In this document: piece after piece, positions 6,803 through 14,208 of the stretch
Numbering within the stretch: position 1 is the first letter of the stretch
Layout: the number at the start of each line of letters is the position of its first letter
Source of the DNA: an uncultured Devosia sp.
GTDB taxonomy: Bacteria; Pseudomonadota; Alphaproteobacteria; Rhizobiales; Devosiaceae
Direction of reading: 5' to 3'
Length of the DNA stretch: 14,835 bases
NCBI GenBank assembly: GCA_946480655.1
Contig: CAMLKN010000029.1
Coordinates: 1-14,835 of the forward strand
Notes under the pieces: model-generated
Databases searched by the model: none
Told to the model about the DNA's origin: nothing
The model's input: the letters and a program-made list of their open reading frames with translations, nothing else
Program-made: the position numbers and the translations under genes

Positions 6803-8212
6803 CTATTGGGCCGTTTCGCGAGCCGCGACGCTCAGGCCCCAGTCGAGCAGCTCCCGCGCCTTTTCGGGCGAGCGGGCCTCTACGTAGCAGCGCAATTCCG
6901 GCGCATTGCCGGACGCACGGAAATGCACCATGTCGCCCTCGCCGGTCCAGAACTGAAGGCCATCGATATCGGCGCGGCGCGACAGGCCATAGGGCCCGAA
7001 CGTGCTGGCCGCATAACCCTCGGCATTGCGAAGCCGGTCGAGGAAAGCCGCGCTGCGCTCGCTGGGAATGTTCTGCAGCCGGTCCGCAACCGCATGCTGG
7101 AGCGGCAGGGCCGAAACGACCCTGGATAACGGCTCGTCCACGCGCGCGCTTTCACCCAAGGCACAGAGCATGGGCAGGATGGCGTCGCGCGTCACCAGCG
7201 GCTCCAGGGAGTGGCCATTGGCCGAAACGCCCTGCCCCACGAATGTACCGCCATTGGCCTCGAAGCCGATCACGGCGCCGCTGGCCGCTTCCATCGCCGC
7301 GACCACGAATGGTGACCCGACACGGGTGCGCAGAACCGAGGGGAAGACGCCCAGGTCTTCGATCGCCGAATTGGAGGTGACGGGCGTCACCACGCAATCG
7401 GCCTCAAGATACCGCGCGGCCAGCAGCCCCAGCACGTCGCCACGGATGAACTGGCCCTTCTCGTCCACGAGCAAGGGCCGGTCCCCATCGCCATCGGCGG
7501 AAACGACCGCATCAAGGCCGTGTTCTCGTATCCATCCGGGAATTGGCGCAAAGACTTCGTCACCGAAAGCTTCGGTATCCACCGGCACGAAGCCCTCGAT
7601 GCGCCCGAGGCCGATCGTTTCCGCACCGAAATGGCGCAGCACCTGACCAATCAGGTCACGCGCGACCGTAGAATGCTCGAACACGCCAATGCGGCGGCCG
7701 GCCAGGGCATTCTCGGGCAGCAGTGAGGTGAAGCGCCCGAAATAGCGCCGTGTGGCGGCATCGGCTTCATCAGTCGCCTTTTCGAGAGTGCCGGGCACTT
7801 CCGCGCCATCGAGGGCCGCAACAATTCCGGCCTCGTCGGCTTTGCTGATCTCGCCACTGGGCAGATAGAATTTGAGCCCGTTCCGGTCAGCGGGAATGTG
7901 GCTGCCCGTCACCATGATCGCCGCCCCCCCATTGGCAATGGCATGCAGCGCCAGTGCCGGCGTGGGCAAGGCGCCGCAATCGACCGGCTCCAGGCCCGCG
8001 GCGACCACGGCAGCGGCGCAGTCGCCCAGAATGGCCGGACTCGACGGGCGGAAATCCCGCCCAAGGAAGACCCGGCTCACCGGCCTTGCCCCGGACACAC
8101 CGAGATGGCGCAGGAAAGCCGCCACATACTGGCGAGCCGCCTGTCCCTCAAGTTCCACCGATAGACCTCGAAGCCCACTGGTACCGAACTTGAGACTGCT
8201 GCCTAAGGCCAT
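6803..8212 (-). CDS. Phosphomannomutase / phosphoglucomutase family protein
   Basis: Members interconvert hexose-6-phosphate and hexose-1-phosphate and feed GDP-mannose or UDP-glucose synthesis. All four alpha-D-phosphohexomutase domains are present in 469 residues: KFGTSGLRG at 8-16, the phosphoserine loop with Ser104 in VTGSHIPADRNG, the Mg-binding DGDGDR (240-245), the sugar-specificity loop GFEANGG (316-322) and the phosphate-binding RASGNAPELR (432-441). The phosphoserine loop departs from the usual TASHNP (Gly for Ala, Ile for Asn), and the sugar loop departs from the usual GGExSGH. The exact substrate is therefore open, and it could favour mannose, glucose or another hexose. TAGGAG lies 7 bases before the ATG. 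It sits 112 bases downstream of ugd on the same strand with no clear terminator between them, which suggests a shared role in surface polysaccharide precursor supply. Confidence 0.88.
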   Translation of the reverse strand: MALGSSLKFGTSGLRGLSVELEGQAARQYVAAFLRHLGVSGARPVSRVFLGRDFRPSSPAILGDCAAAVVAAGLEPVDCGALPTPALALHAIANGGAAIMVTGSHIPADRNGLKFYLPSGEISKADEAGIVAALDGAEVPGTLEKATDEADAATRRYFGRFTSLLPENALAGRRIGVFEHSTVARDLIGQVLRHFGAETIGLGRIEGFVPVDTEAFGDEVFAPIPGWIREHGLDAVVSADGDGDRPLLVDEKGQFIRGDVLGLLAARYLEADCVVTPVTSNSAIEDLGVFPSVLRTRVGSPFVVAAMEAASGAVIGFEANGGTFVGQGVSANGHSLEPLVTRDAILPMLCALGESARVDEPLSRVVSALPLQHAVADRLQNIPSERSAAFLDRLRNAEGYAASTFGPYGLSRRADIDGLQFWTGEGDMVHFRASGNAPELRCYVEARSPEKARELLDWGLSVAARETAQ

Positions 8213-8324
8213 CTTCTTGCTCCTACAGAAACACTGCCCGCGCGCAGCACGGGTAACTTGCAGGGCGTCGTGTTCGCGACCCGCAACTCAAGACCGGAAC
8301 GCCCATCCCGCCCCGCTTCCACCG

Positions 8325-9668
8325 CTATTCGGCCGCTGCCGGAACGTGCTCGTCCTGCCCCGTATCGGGACGGCCCACGCTGACATAAGTGAAGCCATGG
8401 CGGCGCATTTCGTGCGGACGATAGACATTGCGCAAGTCAATGAAGGTCGGGGACGCCATGGCTGACTTCAGCCGCTCCAGGTCGAGCGAACGGAACTCGT
8501 TCCACTCCGTGACCAGCACCACCGCATCCGCCCCCTCGGCCACGCCATAGGCGCTTTCGGCGAAGGTGACATTCTCGACCAGATCGCGGGCCGCTGCCAT
8601 ACCCTGGGGGTCGAAGGCAACGATACGCGCTCCGCGGTCCTGCAGGCCGCGGATGATATCGAGCGAGGGCGCTTCCCGCATGTCGTCGGTGTTGGGCTTG
8701 AATGTCAGCCCAAGAATGCCGATGGTCTTGCCGCGCACATCCCCGCCGCAAGCGGCAATCACCTTGCGTGACATGGCGCGCTTGCGCTGGTCGTTGATCG
8801 ACACGGTGGTTTCGACCAGCCGCATGGGGCTACCGAAATCCTGCCCGATCTTGACCAGGGCTGTCGTGTCCTTGGGAAAGCAGGAGCCGCCATATCCCGG
8901 TCCGGCATGAAGGAACTTCGAGCCGATCCGGCCATCGAGGCCAATGCCCCGCGCCACTTCCTGCACATTGGCCCCGGCTGCCTCGCAAAGGTCGGCCACT
9001 TCGTTGATGAAGGTTATCTTCATCGCGAGGAAAGCGTTGGCGGCATATTTGATCAGTTCCGACGTGCGGCGATCGGTGAAGAGGAGCGGTGCCTGGTTGA
9101 GATAGAGCGGCCGATAGACCTCGGTCATCACCTCGCGGGCGCGTTCATCATCAAGGCCGATGACAATGCGGTCCGGACGCTTGAAATCCTCGATGGCGGC
9201 GCCCTCGCGCAGGAATTCGGGGTTGGAGACAACGGCCACATCGGCATCGGGATTGACGGAGGCGATGATGTGCGCGACTTCGTCCCCGGTGCCGACCGGT
9301 ACGGTGGATTTGGTGGCCACGACCGTAAAGCCGGTCACCGCGGCGGCCACTTCGCGGGCCACCGCATAGACATAGGTCAGATCGGCATGGCCATCGCCAC
9401 GGCGGCTGGGCGTGCCAACCGCGATAAAGACCACTTCCGCTCCGGCGACAGCCGAGGCCAGTTCCGTTGTGAACACCAGCCGACCGGCACCCAGATTGGC
9501 TTTGACCAGTTCCGCCAGGCCAGGCTCGAAGATCGGAACTTCCCCGCGCGCCAGCGCGGCGATCTTGCCCGCCTCCTTATCGACGCAAATCACTTCATGC
9601 CCGAAATCGGCAAGGCAGACACCCGTCACCAGCCCGACATAGCCTGATCCAACAACTGCAATTCTCAT
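8325..9668 (-). CDS. ugd: UDP-glucose 6-dehydrogenase
   Basis: The enzyme oxidises UDP-glucose to UDP-glucuronate with two NAD, a precursor for acidic exopolysaccharide and modified lipid A. In 447 residues it shows the N-terminal Rossmann motif GSGYVG (7-12), the central dimerisation region with SELIKYAANAFLAMKI (203-218), the catalytic Cys263 in GPGYGGSCFPKD, and the C-terminal UDP-binding domain beginning near GKTIGILGLTFKPNTDD. The length is normal. GGAG lies about 9 bases from the ATG (ACGGAGAATGATCCG-ATG). UDP-N-acetylmannosamine and GDP-mannose dehydrogenases share the fold, but the overall pattern fits the UDP-glucose enzyme best. The 135-base leader to the preceding gene on this strand contains a long dyad, listed separately. 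The phosphomannomutase follows downstream and may be co-transcribed. Confidence 0.93.
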   Translation of the reverse strand: MRIAVVGSGYVGLVTGVCLADFGHEVICVDKEAGKIAALARGEVPIFEPGLAELVKANLGAGRLVFTTELASAVAGAEVVFIAVGTPSRRGDGHADLTYVYAVAREVAAAVTGFTVVATKSTVPVGTGDEVAHIIASVNPDADVAVVSNPEFLREGAAIEDFKRPDRIVIGLDDERAREVMTEVYRPLYLNQAPLLFTDRRTSELIKYAANAFLAMKITFINEVADLCEAAGANVQEVARGIGLDGRIGSKFLHAGPGYGGSCFPKDTTALVKIGQDFGSPMRLVETTVSINDQRKRAMSRKVIAACGGDVRGKTIGILGLTFKPNTDDMREAPSLDIIRGLQDRGARIVAFDPQGMAAARDLVENVTFAESAYGVAEGADAVVLVTEWNEFRSLDLERLKSAMASPTFIDLRNVYRPHEMRRHGFTYVSVGRPDTGQDEHVPAAAE

Positions 9669-9699
9669 CGGATCATTCTCCGTTAGCGCGCGGCGTCAT

Positions 9700-9738
9700 C
9701 TTTGGACGGACGGCCAGTCCTCTCGGATCAGTCCAAAG
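9700..9738 (-). repeat. Inverted repeat in the leader of ugd
   Basis: CTTTGGAC (9700-9707) is the exact reverse complement of GTCCAAAG (9731-9738). Within it, GGAC (9708-9711) can pair with GTCC (9717-9720). The dyad ends 32 bases upstream of the ugd start codon. It may form an RNA hairpin or be a binding site for a regulator, and the sequence does not decide between these. No clear -35/-10 pair was found nearby. Confidence 0.4.
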
Positions 9739-9783
9739 GACCACTAAAGCAAGATCAAAACCATCTGATGAAATGCAACCCTG

Positions 9784-9799
9784 TCCTGCATCGGCAGGA
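9784..9799 (-). terminator. Short hairpin just after arfB, weak terminator candidate
   Basis: TCCTGC (9784-9789) pairs with GCAGGA (9794-9799) around a four-base loop, starting 5 bases beyond the arfB stop codon. On the leftward strand the sequence after the hairpin is CAGGGTTGCATTTC, with no T run, so intrinsic termination would be weak. It may separate arfB from ugd. Confidence 0.3.
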
Positions 9800-9803
9800 A
9801 AAT

Positions 9804-10238
9804 CTAGTGCTCGTCTCCCGCGGGGCGGGTGCGCATCTTCTTGACGGAGGAGCGAACCGATTTGCTGTCCAGCCGCCGCTTCTTTGACGCCAGGGTCGGC
9901 CGTGTCGCCACCCTCGGCTTGGGCGGATGCGCCCCTTCGCGCAGCAGTGCCACGAGGCGCGCCAGCGCTTCGGCCCGGTTGAGGGGCTGGTCGCGATGCG
10001 AATTGGAGGTGATGACGATCATTCCCTCCTTGGTCAGGCGGCTGCCCGCCAGCGCCGCGACGCGCCGCTTCATCGGCTCGGGAATATTGGGGGAATTGAC
10101 GAGGTCGAAGCGCAGCTGCACCGCGCTCGCCACCTTGTTGACATTCTGCCCGCCGGGACCGGACCCGCGCACGAAGCTCTCATCGAGTTCCGCAGGGTCG
10201 ATGGCGACGGTCCGGGTGATCTGGATCGGGTCCGCCAT
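9804..10238 (-). CDS. arfB: Peptidyl-tRNA hydrolase ArfB (YaeJ), ribosome rescue factor
   Basis: ArfB enters ribosomes stalled at mRNA 3' ends and hydrolyses the peptidyl-tRNA. The catalytic GGQ is at 29-31 within GSGPGGQNVNKV. The C-terminal tail (about 110-144) is strongly basic, with ASKKRRLDSKSVRSSVKKMR, the part that sits in the empty mRNA channel in the E. coli protein. The length of 144 residues equals the family norm and is far too short for RF1 or RF2. ATG 10236-10238 was chosen because MADPIQITRTV is the family N-terminus; GGGGGAAG precedes it. The gene starts 14 bases after the 74-codon unknown gene, which itself overlaps thrS, so the three probably form one operon devoted to translation. 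Confidence 0.93.
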   Translation of the reverse strand: MADPIQITRTVAIDPAELDESFVRGSGPGGQNVNKVASAVQLRFDLVNSPNIPEPMKRRVAALAGSRLTKEGMIVITSNSHRDQPLNRAEALARLVALLREGAHPPKPRVATRPTLASKKRRLDSKSVRSSVKKMRTRPAGDEH

Positions 10239-10252
10239 GCCACTTCCCCCGA

Positions 10253-10477
10253 TCAGCGCTTCCAGCGGCCGGTGAAGTAGACTTCCTCGTCGTGGATGAT
10301 GCGTCCCTTTTCCGTCGTCCGGAACTTGCCCGGCGCCACTTCCTCCACCCATTTCTTCTTGAGCATGCCGGCGAAGACCTTTTCGCCGACATCCTTGAAG
10401 TCATCCGGGCCGAGGACCTTGTCCTCGCCCAGATGATAGAGGGCCTTCATCTCGCGATTGGATGGACGCTGGGGCAT
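10253..10477 (-). CDS. Conserved-looking small protein, possible winged-helix fold
   Basis: The 74-residue product is basic and has no signal or membrane segment. The pattern of helices followed by KKKWVEEVAPGKFRTTEKGRII (written here only for its last third, about residues 40-61) resembles the recognition helix and wing of a winged-helix domain, where a T-x-x-G turn after a beta hairpin is typical. I do not know a named family. Its ATG overlaps the thrS stop by one base (TGATG), so translation is probably coupled to thrS. It has no ribosome binding site of its own beyond the thrS 3' end, and arfB begins 14 bases downstream. Its place between a tRNA synthetase and a ribosome rescue factor suggests a nucleic-acid or translation-linked role, which is inference. 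Confidence 0.75.
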   Translation of the reverse strand: MPQRPSNREMKALYHLGEDKVLGPDDFKDVGEKVFAGMLKKKWVEEVAPGKFRTTEKGRIIHDEEVYFTGRWKR

Positions 10478-12465
10478 CAGGCGGCCTTCGCGGCGTCCTT
10501 GAGGTCCGGCGGCGTCGCCTCCGCCATCAGGGAGACCAGCGCATCCATGAACGGTTCGACCTTCTGCCCCTCGGTGCCAAGTCGACGCACGGAAACCGTG
10601 CCTTCCTCGGCCTCGCGCTTGCCGACCACGAACATCAGCGGCACCTTCTGCACCGAGTGCTCGCGCACCTTGTAGTTGATCTTCTCGTTGCGCGTGTCGA
10701 TCTCGGCGCGAATGCCCGCATCGCGAAGCTGGCGCACCAGCTTCTCGGCATACTCATCCGCCTCCGAAACGATGGTGGCCACCACGACCTGGGTCGGAGA
10801 CAGCCACATCGGCATCTTGCCGGCATGGTTCTCGATCAGGATGCCGATGAAGCGCTCCAGCGATCCCAGGATCGCGCGATGCAGCATCACCGCATACTGG
10901 CGCGAACCGTCCTCGGCCACATAGGTGGCGCCGAGGCGCTCGGGCAGCACGTAATCGAGCTGCAGCGTGCCGACCTGCCAGGACCGGCCGATGGCGTCCT
11001 TGAGATGGAATTCGAGCTTGGGCGCATAGAAGGCACCCTCGCCCTCGGCGATCTCGAAGTCATAGCCGGTGGCGCGCAGCGCATCGCCCAGCGCCTTCTC
11101 CGCCGCATCCCAGCGCTCGATCGTGCCACCGAACTTCTCGGGGCGCGTGGCGAGCTTGATGACCACATTGTCGAAGCCCAGATGCTCATAGACCGAATAG
11201 AGCAGATGCACGAAATGCTCGGTCTCGCTCTGGATCTGGTCTTCGCGGCAGAAGATATGCGCATCGTCCTGCGTCATCTGCCGCACGCGCATCAGCCCAT
11301 GCAGCGCACCATGCGCCTCGTTGCGATGGCAACAGCCGAATTCCGCCATGCGCAGAGGCAGATCGCGGTAGGACTTGATGCCCTGGTTGAAGATCTGCAC
11401 ATGCGCCGGGCAGTTCATCGGCTTGAGGGCCAGATACTCGGCCTCCTCCGTCAGAACCGGACCATCTTCATCCGTATTGGGAATAGCATCGGGCACCACG
11501 AACATGTTCTCGCGATACTTGCCCCAGTGCCCGGACTGCTCCCAGAACTTGGCATGCATCAACTGCGGCGTCTTGACCTCGACATAGCCCGACTTGTTCA
11601 GTCGCCGACGGATATAGGCTTCCATCTGGTTGTAGATGACAAAGCCACGCGGATGCCAGAACACCGAGCCCTGTGCTTCCTCCTGCAGGTGGAACAGGTC
11701 GAGGTCGCGGCCGATCTTGCGATGGTCGCGCTTTTCCGCCTCTTCCATCATGTGGAGATAGGCCTCGAGCTCTTCCCTGGTGGCAAAGGCCGTGCCGTAG
11801 ATGCGGCTCAGAACTTCGCGGTTACTGTCGCCACGCCAATAGGCGCCCGCCACCTTGGTCAGCTTGAACGCCTGGCCCACATCCTTGACCGAGCGCATGT
11901 GCGGACCGCGGCAGAGGTCCATCCACTGGCCCTGCTTGTACATCTTGATCGACTGGTCCGCGGGAATGGCATCCACCAATTCCACCTTGAAGGCCTCGCC
12001 CTTGGCGGCAAACCAGTCCTTGGCCTGGTCGCGGCTCCAGACTTCCTTGGTGAAAGCCGCGCCGCGATCGATGATCTCCGCCATCTTCTTTTCGATGACG
12101 CGCAACTCGTCTTCCGTGAACGGGCCGGCCTCACGATAGAAGTCGTAATAGAAGCCGTTCTCGATCACCGGGCCGATCGTCACCTGGGTATCGGGCCAGA
12201 GTTCCTGCACGGCCTCGGCCAGCACGTGGGCAGCGTCGTGCCGGATCAGCTCCAGCACGTCCTTCGACCCGGAGTCGCGCGTCACGAACTCTATTCTGCC
12301 GTCGCCCTCAAGCGCATCGCTGAGGTCGGACAGCACGCCGTTCCACTTCATCGCCACCGTCTTCTTGGCCAGCGACTTGGAGATGCTTTCCACGATCTCG
12401 GTGCCGGTAGTGCCGCGCGAATAGTCGCGAGCAGCACCATCGGGGAACGTCACCTTGATCGACAT
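10477..12465 (-). CDS. thrS: Threonyl-tRNA synthetase
   Basis: The enzyme charges tRNA-Thr with threonine and removes mischarged serine. The 662 residues hold all four modules: a TGS domain (about 1-62), the editing domain with HDAAH (His76 and His80) and CRGPH (Cys185 and His189), the class II catalytic core with zinc ligands Cys352 (MNCPAH) and His403 (QDDAH) plus a later His in VMLHRAI, and the C-terminal anticodon-binding domain (from about residue 560). The length is close to the 642 of E. coli. ATG 12463-12465 was chosen because [10 protein letters not shown] is the normal TGS start and TGGAGA lies 6 bases upstream; the frame extends 25 codons farther without support. A perfect hairpin lies in the leader. 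A tRNA-Thr fragment lies at the other end of the window, with no evident link. Confidence 0.97.
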   Translation of the reverse strand: MSIKVTFPDGAARDYSRGTTGTEIVESISKSLAKKTVAMKWNGVLSDLSDALEGDGRIEFVTRDSGSKDVLELIRHDAAHVLAEAVQELWPDTQVTIGPVIENGFYYDFYREAGPFTEDELRVIEKKMAEIIDRGAAFTKEVWSRDQAKDWFAAKGEAFKVELVDAIPADQSIKMYKQGQWMDLCRGPHMRSVKDVGQAFKLTKVAGAYWRGDSNREVLSRIYGTAFATREELEAYLHMMEEAEKRDHRKIGRDLDLFHLQEEAQGSVFWHPRGFVIYNQMEAYIRRRLNKSGYVEVKTPQLMHAKFWEQSGHWGKYRENMFVVPDAIPNTDEDGPVLTEEAEYLALKPMNCPAHVQIFNQGIKSYRDLPLRMAEFGCCHRNEAHGALHGLMRVRQMTQDDAHIFCREDQIQSETEHFVHLLYSVYEHLGFDNVVIKLATRPEKFGGTIERWDAAEKALGDALRATGYDFEIAEGEGAFYAPKLEFHLKDAIGRSWQVGTLQLDYVLPERLGATYVAEDGSRQYAVMLHRAILGSLERFIGILIENHAGKMPMWLSPTQVVVATIVSEADEYAEKLVRQLRDAGIRAEIDTRNEKINYKVREHSVQKVPLMFVVGKREAEEGTVSVRRLGTEGQKVEPFMDALVSLMAEATPPDLKDAAKAA

Positions 12466-12491
12466 TTGGAGTCTCCATTGAAATCGGTTAT

Positions 12492-12511
12492 TCGCGCCAG
12501 AAATGGCGCGA
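12492..12511 (-). promoter_or_regulatory. Perfect 8-bp hairpin in the thrS leader
   Basis: TCGCGCCA (12492-12499) and TGGCGCGA (12504-12511) are exact reverse complements around a four-base loop that reads TTTC in the thrS transcript direction. The stem ends 26 bases upstream of the start codon. No T run follows, so it is unlikely to be an intrinsic terminator. It could affect translation of thrS or protect the mRNA. The loop does not contain a Thr anticodon, so a direct copy of the E. coli ThrRS operator mechanism is not evident. Confidence 0.5.
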
Positions 12512-12598
12512 GGCCGCTGCTTAGCATGAATGGATAACAATTCCAGCCTTTACGTGGCCCTGGGCTGGGTACGCTATCTCACTACGGCGGGCCCGCCC

Positions 12599-12931
12599 CT
12601 AGGCATGCTCATGCTTTTCGCCCCGCCACCGCCCATACCGCCAAGGCAGGTACCACCTCCCGGCTTCCGGCAGCGTCTCCGGCACCGGGTCGTAGCCATG
12701 CGTACCGCCCGGCCGGCAGCGCCAGAACCGGGCCAATCCCATCCAGCCGCCGGGCCAGAATCCGAATTTCCAGATCGAGTCCCGGGTATATTCCGAACAG
12801 GTCGGCAGATGCCGGCAGGTCCGCCCCACGAATGCCGAGAGCGTGTACCGGTAGAGCGTGATCAGGAACACCGCCGCAATCTTGAACGGCCAGTCGATGA
12901 CTCGCCACATGAAGTCGGTGAATCGCTTCAT
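12599..12931 (-). CDS. yidD: Membrane protein insertion efficiency factor YidD
   Basis: YidD is a small inner-membrane-associated protein that aids YidC-dependent insertion of membrane proteins. The 110-residue product has the family core: an amphipathic or hydrophobic N-terminal stretch (about 11-30), then RYTLSAFVGRTCRHLPTCSEY with Cys39 and Cys45, and GGWMGLARFWRCRPGG with Cys72 followed by DPVP. The C-terminal tail is longer than in E. coli YidD and rich in Trp, Arg and His. ATG 12929-12931 overlaps the TGA of the scaffold gene by one base (TGATG). A GTG immediately before it is also possible and would overlap by four bases. No separate ribosome binding site is visible, consistent with translational coupling. 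A perfect palindrome, GGCGGGCCCGCC at 12586-12597, follows the stop but lacks a loop or T run. Confidence 0.93.
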   Translation of the reverse strand: MKRFTDFMWRVIDWPFKIAAVFLITLYRYTLSAFVGRTCRHLPTCSEYTRDSIWKFGFWPGGWMGLARFWRCRPGGTHGYDPVPETLPEAGRWYLPWRYGRWRGEKHEHA

Positions 12932-13383
12932 CACCGCGCCGCCGCAACCGCTTGAGATGACTCGAGCTTTTCCAGTGCCGCAGCCACCGCATCGAAAACC
13001 AGCAACGTCGAAACATGCCGGGCCGGGTATTCCCGCACCGGCTCAAGATATCTGAGGTCGCCCCACTTGCCCGAGGGAGGCGCGCCATCGGCCTTGAGCA
13101 TGTCGTGCATGGACTGGCGAACGGACAGGAACTCCTCGACAGACGTGCCGACGATTTCGCGGGCCACAATGGCGGCCGAAGTCTGCCCCAGCGCACAGGC
13201 GGAGATGTCGTGGCCATAGTTCTCGATCACGCCGTCGCGGACCACTACATCCACCTCGATCACCGATCCGCAGACGCGGCTCACCTTCCGGGCTGTCGCG
13301 TCCGGCGCGGCAAGGCGTGGCGGCTGGCGGGCGTTTCCTGCCAGATCGAGGATCTTTTCGGAATAGAGATCGCTCAGCTCCAT
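12931..13383 (-). CDS. NifU/IscU-like iron-sulfur scaffold protein, third Cys missing
   Basis: IscU/NifU-N proteins assemble a [2Fe-2S] cluster on three Cys and pass it on. This 150-residue member has Cys38 ([11 protein letters not shown]) and Cys63 ([13 protein letters not shown]), which align with E. coli Cys37 and Cys63. The third site aligns as HVS in place of HCS: His123 is kept but Val124 replaces Cys106. The Asp that normally follows the first Cys (CGD) is Ser here. The fold is retained, but cluster binding by the classic set of ligands is doubtful. From memory, similar proteins with CGS and RHxS occur in other Rhizobiales, so this is probably a stable subfamily and not a decayed gene. 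The start fits the family N-terminus ([12 protein letters not shown]). No strong ribosome binding site is visible. It is the first gene of a leftward unit with yidD, from a promoter at 13427-13455. Confidence 0.85.
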   Translation of the reverse strand: MELSDLYSEKILDLAGNARQPPRLAAPDATARKVSRVCGSVIEVDVVVRDGVIENYGHDISACALGQTSAAIVAREIVGTSVEEFLSVRQSMHDMLKADGAPPSGKWGDLRYLEPVREYPARHVSTLLVFDAVAAALEKLESSQAVAAAR

Positions 13384-13426
13384 CTGCGTGACAATTCTGT
13401 TTCTTGTTCCGGTCTCGTTCCGCTTC

Positions 13427-13455
13427 TATATAGGAGGTCTCCATCCGACTGTCAG
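13427..13455 (-). promoter_or_regulatory. Sigma70-type promoter for the scaffold-yidD genes
   Basis: On the leftward strand, CTGACA (13455-13450, one mismatch to TTGACA) is followed after exactly 17 bases by TATATA (13432-13427). Transcription would begin near 13420 and give a leader of about 37 bases to the start codon at 13383. A six-base dyad overlaps the -35 and is listed separately. Confidence 0.55.
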
Positions 13456-13471
13456 GAGTTTGTGCTCCTGT
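13454..13471. repeat. Inverted repeat overlapping the scaffold-gene -35, possible operator
   Basis: CAGGAG (13454-13459) and CTCCTG (13466-13471) are exact reverse complements with six bases between. The dyad sits in the short region between divergent folE and the scaffold gene and touches the -35 at 13450-13455. It does not match an iron-regulator box that I know (Irr or RirA). An operator role is a guess. Confidence 0.35.
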
Positions 13472-13534
13472 CGAAATCTGACGCGCCATTCGTCGCGTAG
13501 TAGACAGTGGTTGCAACGCAAGGAGCCGGACCCC

Positions 13535-14158
13535 ATGGACGCACGAGTTAAGTCACTGACGACCCCCACCGTCGCCAGCGCTCCCGTCGCTCGCCCCAGT
13601 CGCGAAGAAGCTGAAGCCGCTGTCCGGACCCTGATTGCCTGGGCCGGGGACGATCCGCATCGCGAAGGCCTGCTGGAGACACCCGCCCGGGTCACCAAGG
13701 CCTATGGCGAACTGTTTGCCGGCTACGACCAGGATGCCGGCGAAGTCCTGTCGAAGACCTTCAAGGAGGTAGGCGGCTACGACGATCTGGTTCTGGTGAA
13801 GGGCATTCCCTTCTATGCCCATTGCGAGCACCACATGGTGCCCTTCTACGGCCAGGCCCACATCGCCTACCTGCCCCATGATGGGGTCGTCGGGCTCTCC
13901 AAGCTCGCTCGGCTGGTGGAAGTCTATGCAAGGCGCCTCCAGACCCAGGAAACCATGACGGCGCAGATCATCGACGCCATCAACGAAAACCTCGGGCCGC
14001 GCGGCGCCGCCGTCATGCTCGAAGCCGAGCACATGTGCATGACCATGCGCGGCGTAAAGGCTCATGACGTCAAGACCGTCACCCACCGTTTCACCGGCGT
14101 CTTCGCCGAAGACCGCGTCGAACAGGACCGGTTTTTCGCCATGGTCGGGCATCGCTAG
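13535..14158 (+). CDS. folE: GTP cyclohydrolase I
   Basis: The enzyme converts GTP to 7,8-dihydroneopterin triphosphate, the first step to tetrahydrofolate and, in some bacteria, a route to queuosine. In 207 residues it shows [15 protein letters not shown] (39-53), the zinc site Cys97 and His100 in HCEHHMVPF with catalytic His99, [20 protein letters not shown] (117-136) and the third zinc ligand Cys168 in [12 protein letters not shown]. This is the canonical type I (FolE1) zinc enzyme. ATG 13535-13537 was chosen because AAGGAG lies 9 bases upstream and the longer frame has no family-like sequence. It is divergent from the scaffold gene, with 151 bases between start codons. I could not assign a clear rightward promoter. 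No terminator is evident before the immunity-like gene 45 bases downstream. Confidence 0.96.
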   Translation: MDARVKSLTTPTVASAPVARPSREEAEAAVRTLIAWAGDDPHREGLLETPARVTKAYGELFAGYDQDAGEVLSKTFKEVGGYDDLVLVKGIPFYAHCEHHMVPFYGQAHIAYLPHDGVVGLSKLARLVEVYARRLQTQETMTAQIIDAINENLGPRGAAVMLEAEHMCMTMRGVKAHDVKTVTHRFTGVFAEDRVEQDRFFAMVGHR

Positions 14159-14173
14159 GGCCACGACTTTTCA

Positions 14174-14208
14174 ATGCCATGCGCCGCATGATATTGGCCG
14201 CGCATGGC
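14174..14208 (+). repeat. Inverted repeat enclosing the start codon of the immunity-like gene
   Basis: GCCATGCGC (14176-14184) is the exact reverse complement of GCGCATGGC (14200-14208), and the second arm contains the ATG at 14204-14206. In RNA the start codon would be paired in a 9-bp stem with a 15-base loop. No Shine-Dalgarno sequence is visible. The left arm overlaps a copy of ATGCCATG (14174-14181). Confidence 0.5.

Noticed and set aside
10462..12537. Long rightward open frame of 691 codons opposite thrS
   Set aside because: It is the antisense shadow of thrS in GC-rich DNA. thrS shows every domain and catalytic residue, while the shadow shows no known motif.
12532..12544. GGATAACAATTCC, identical to one half of the E. 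coli lac operator
   Set aside because: It is a single half site in otherwise native sequence, with no lac genes or vector sequence around it. A coincidence is the simplest reading.
12586..12597. Perfect palindrome GGCGGGCCCGCC after yidD as a terminator
   Set aside because: It has no loop and no T run. GC-only palindromes of this length are easily found by chance in GC-rich DNA.
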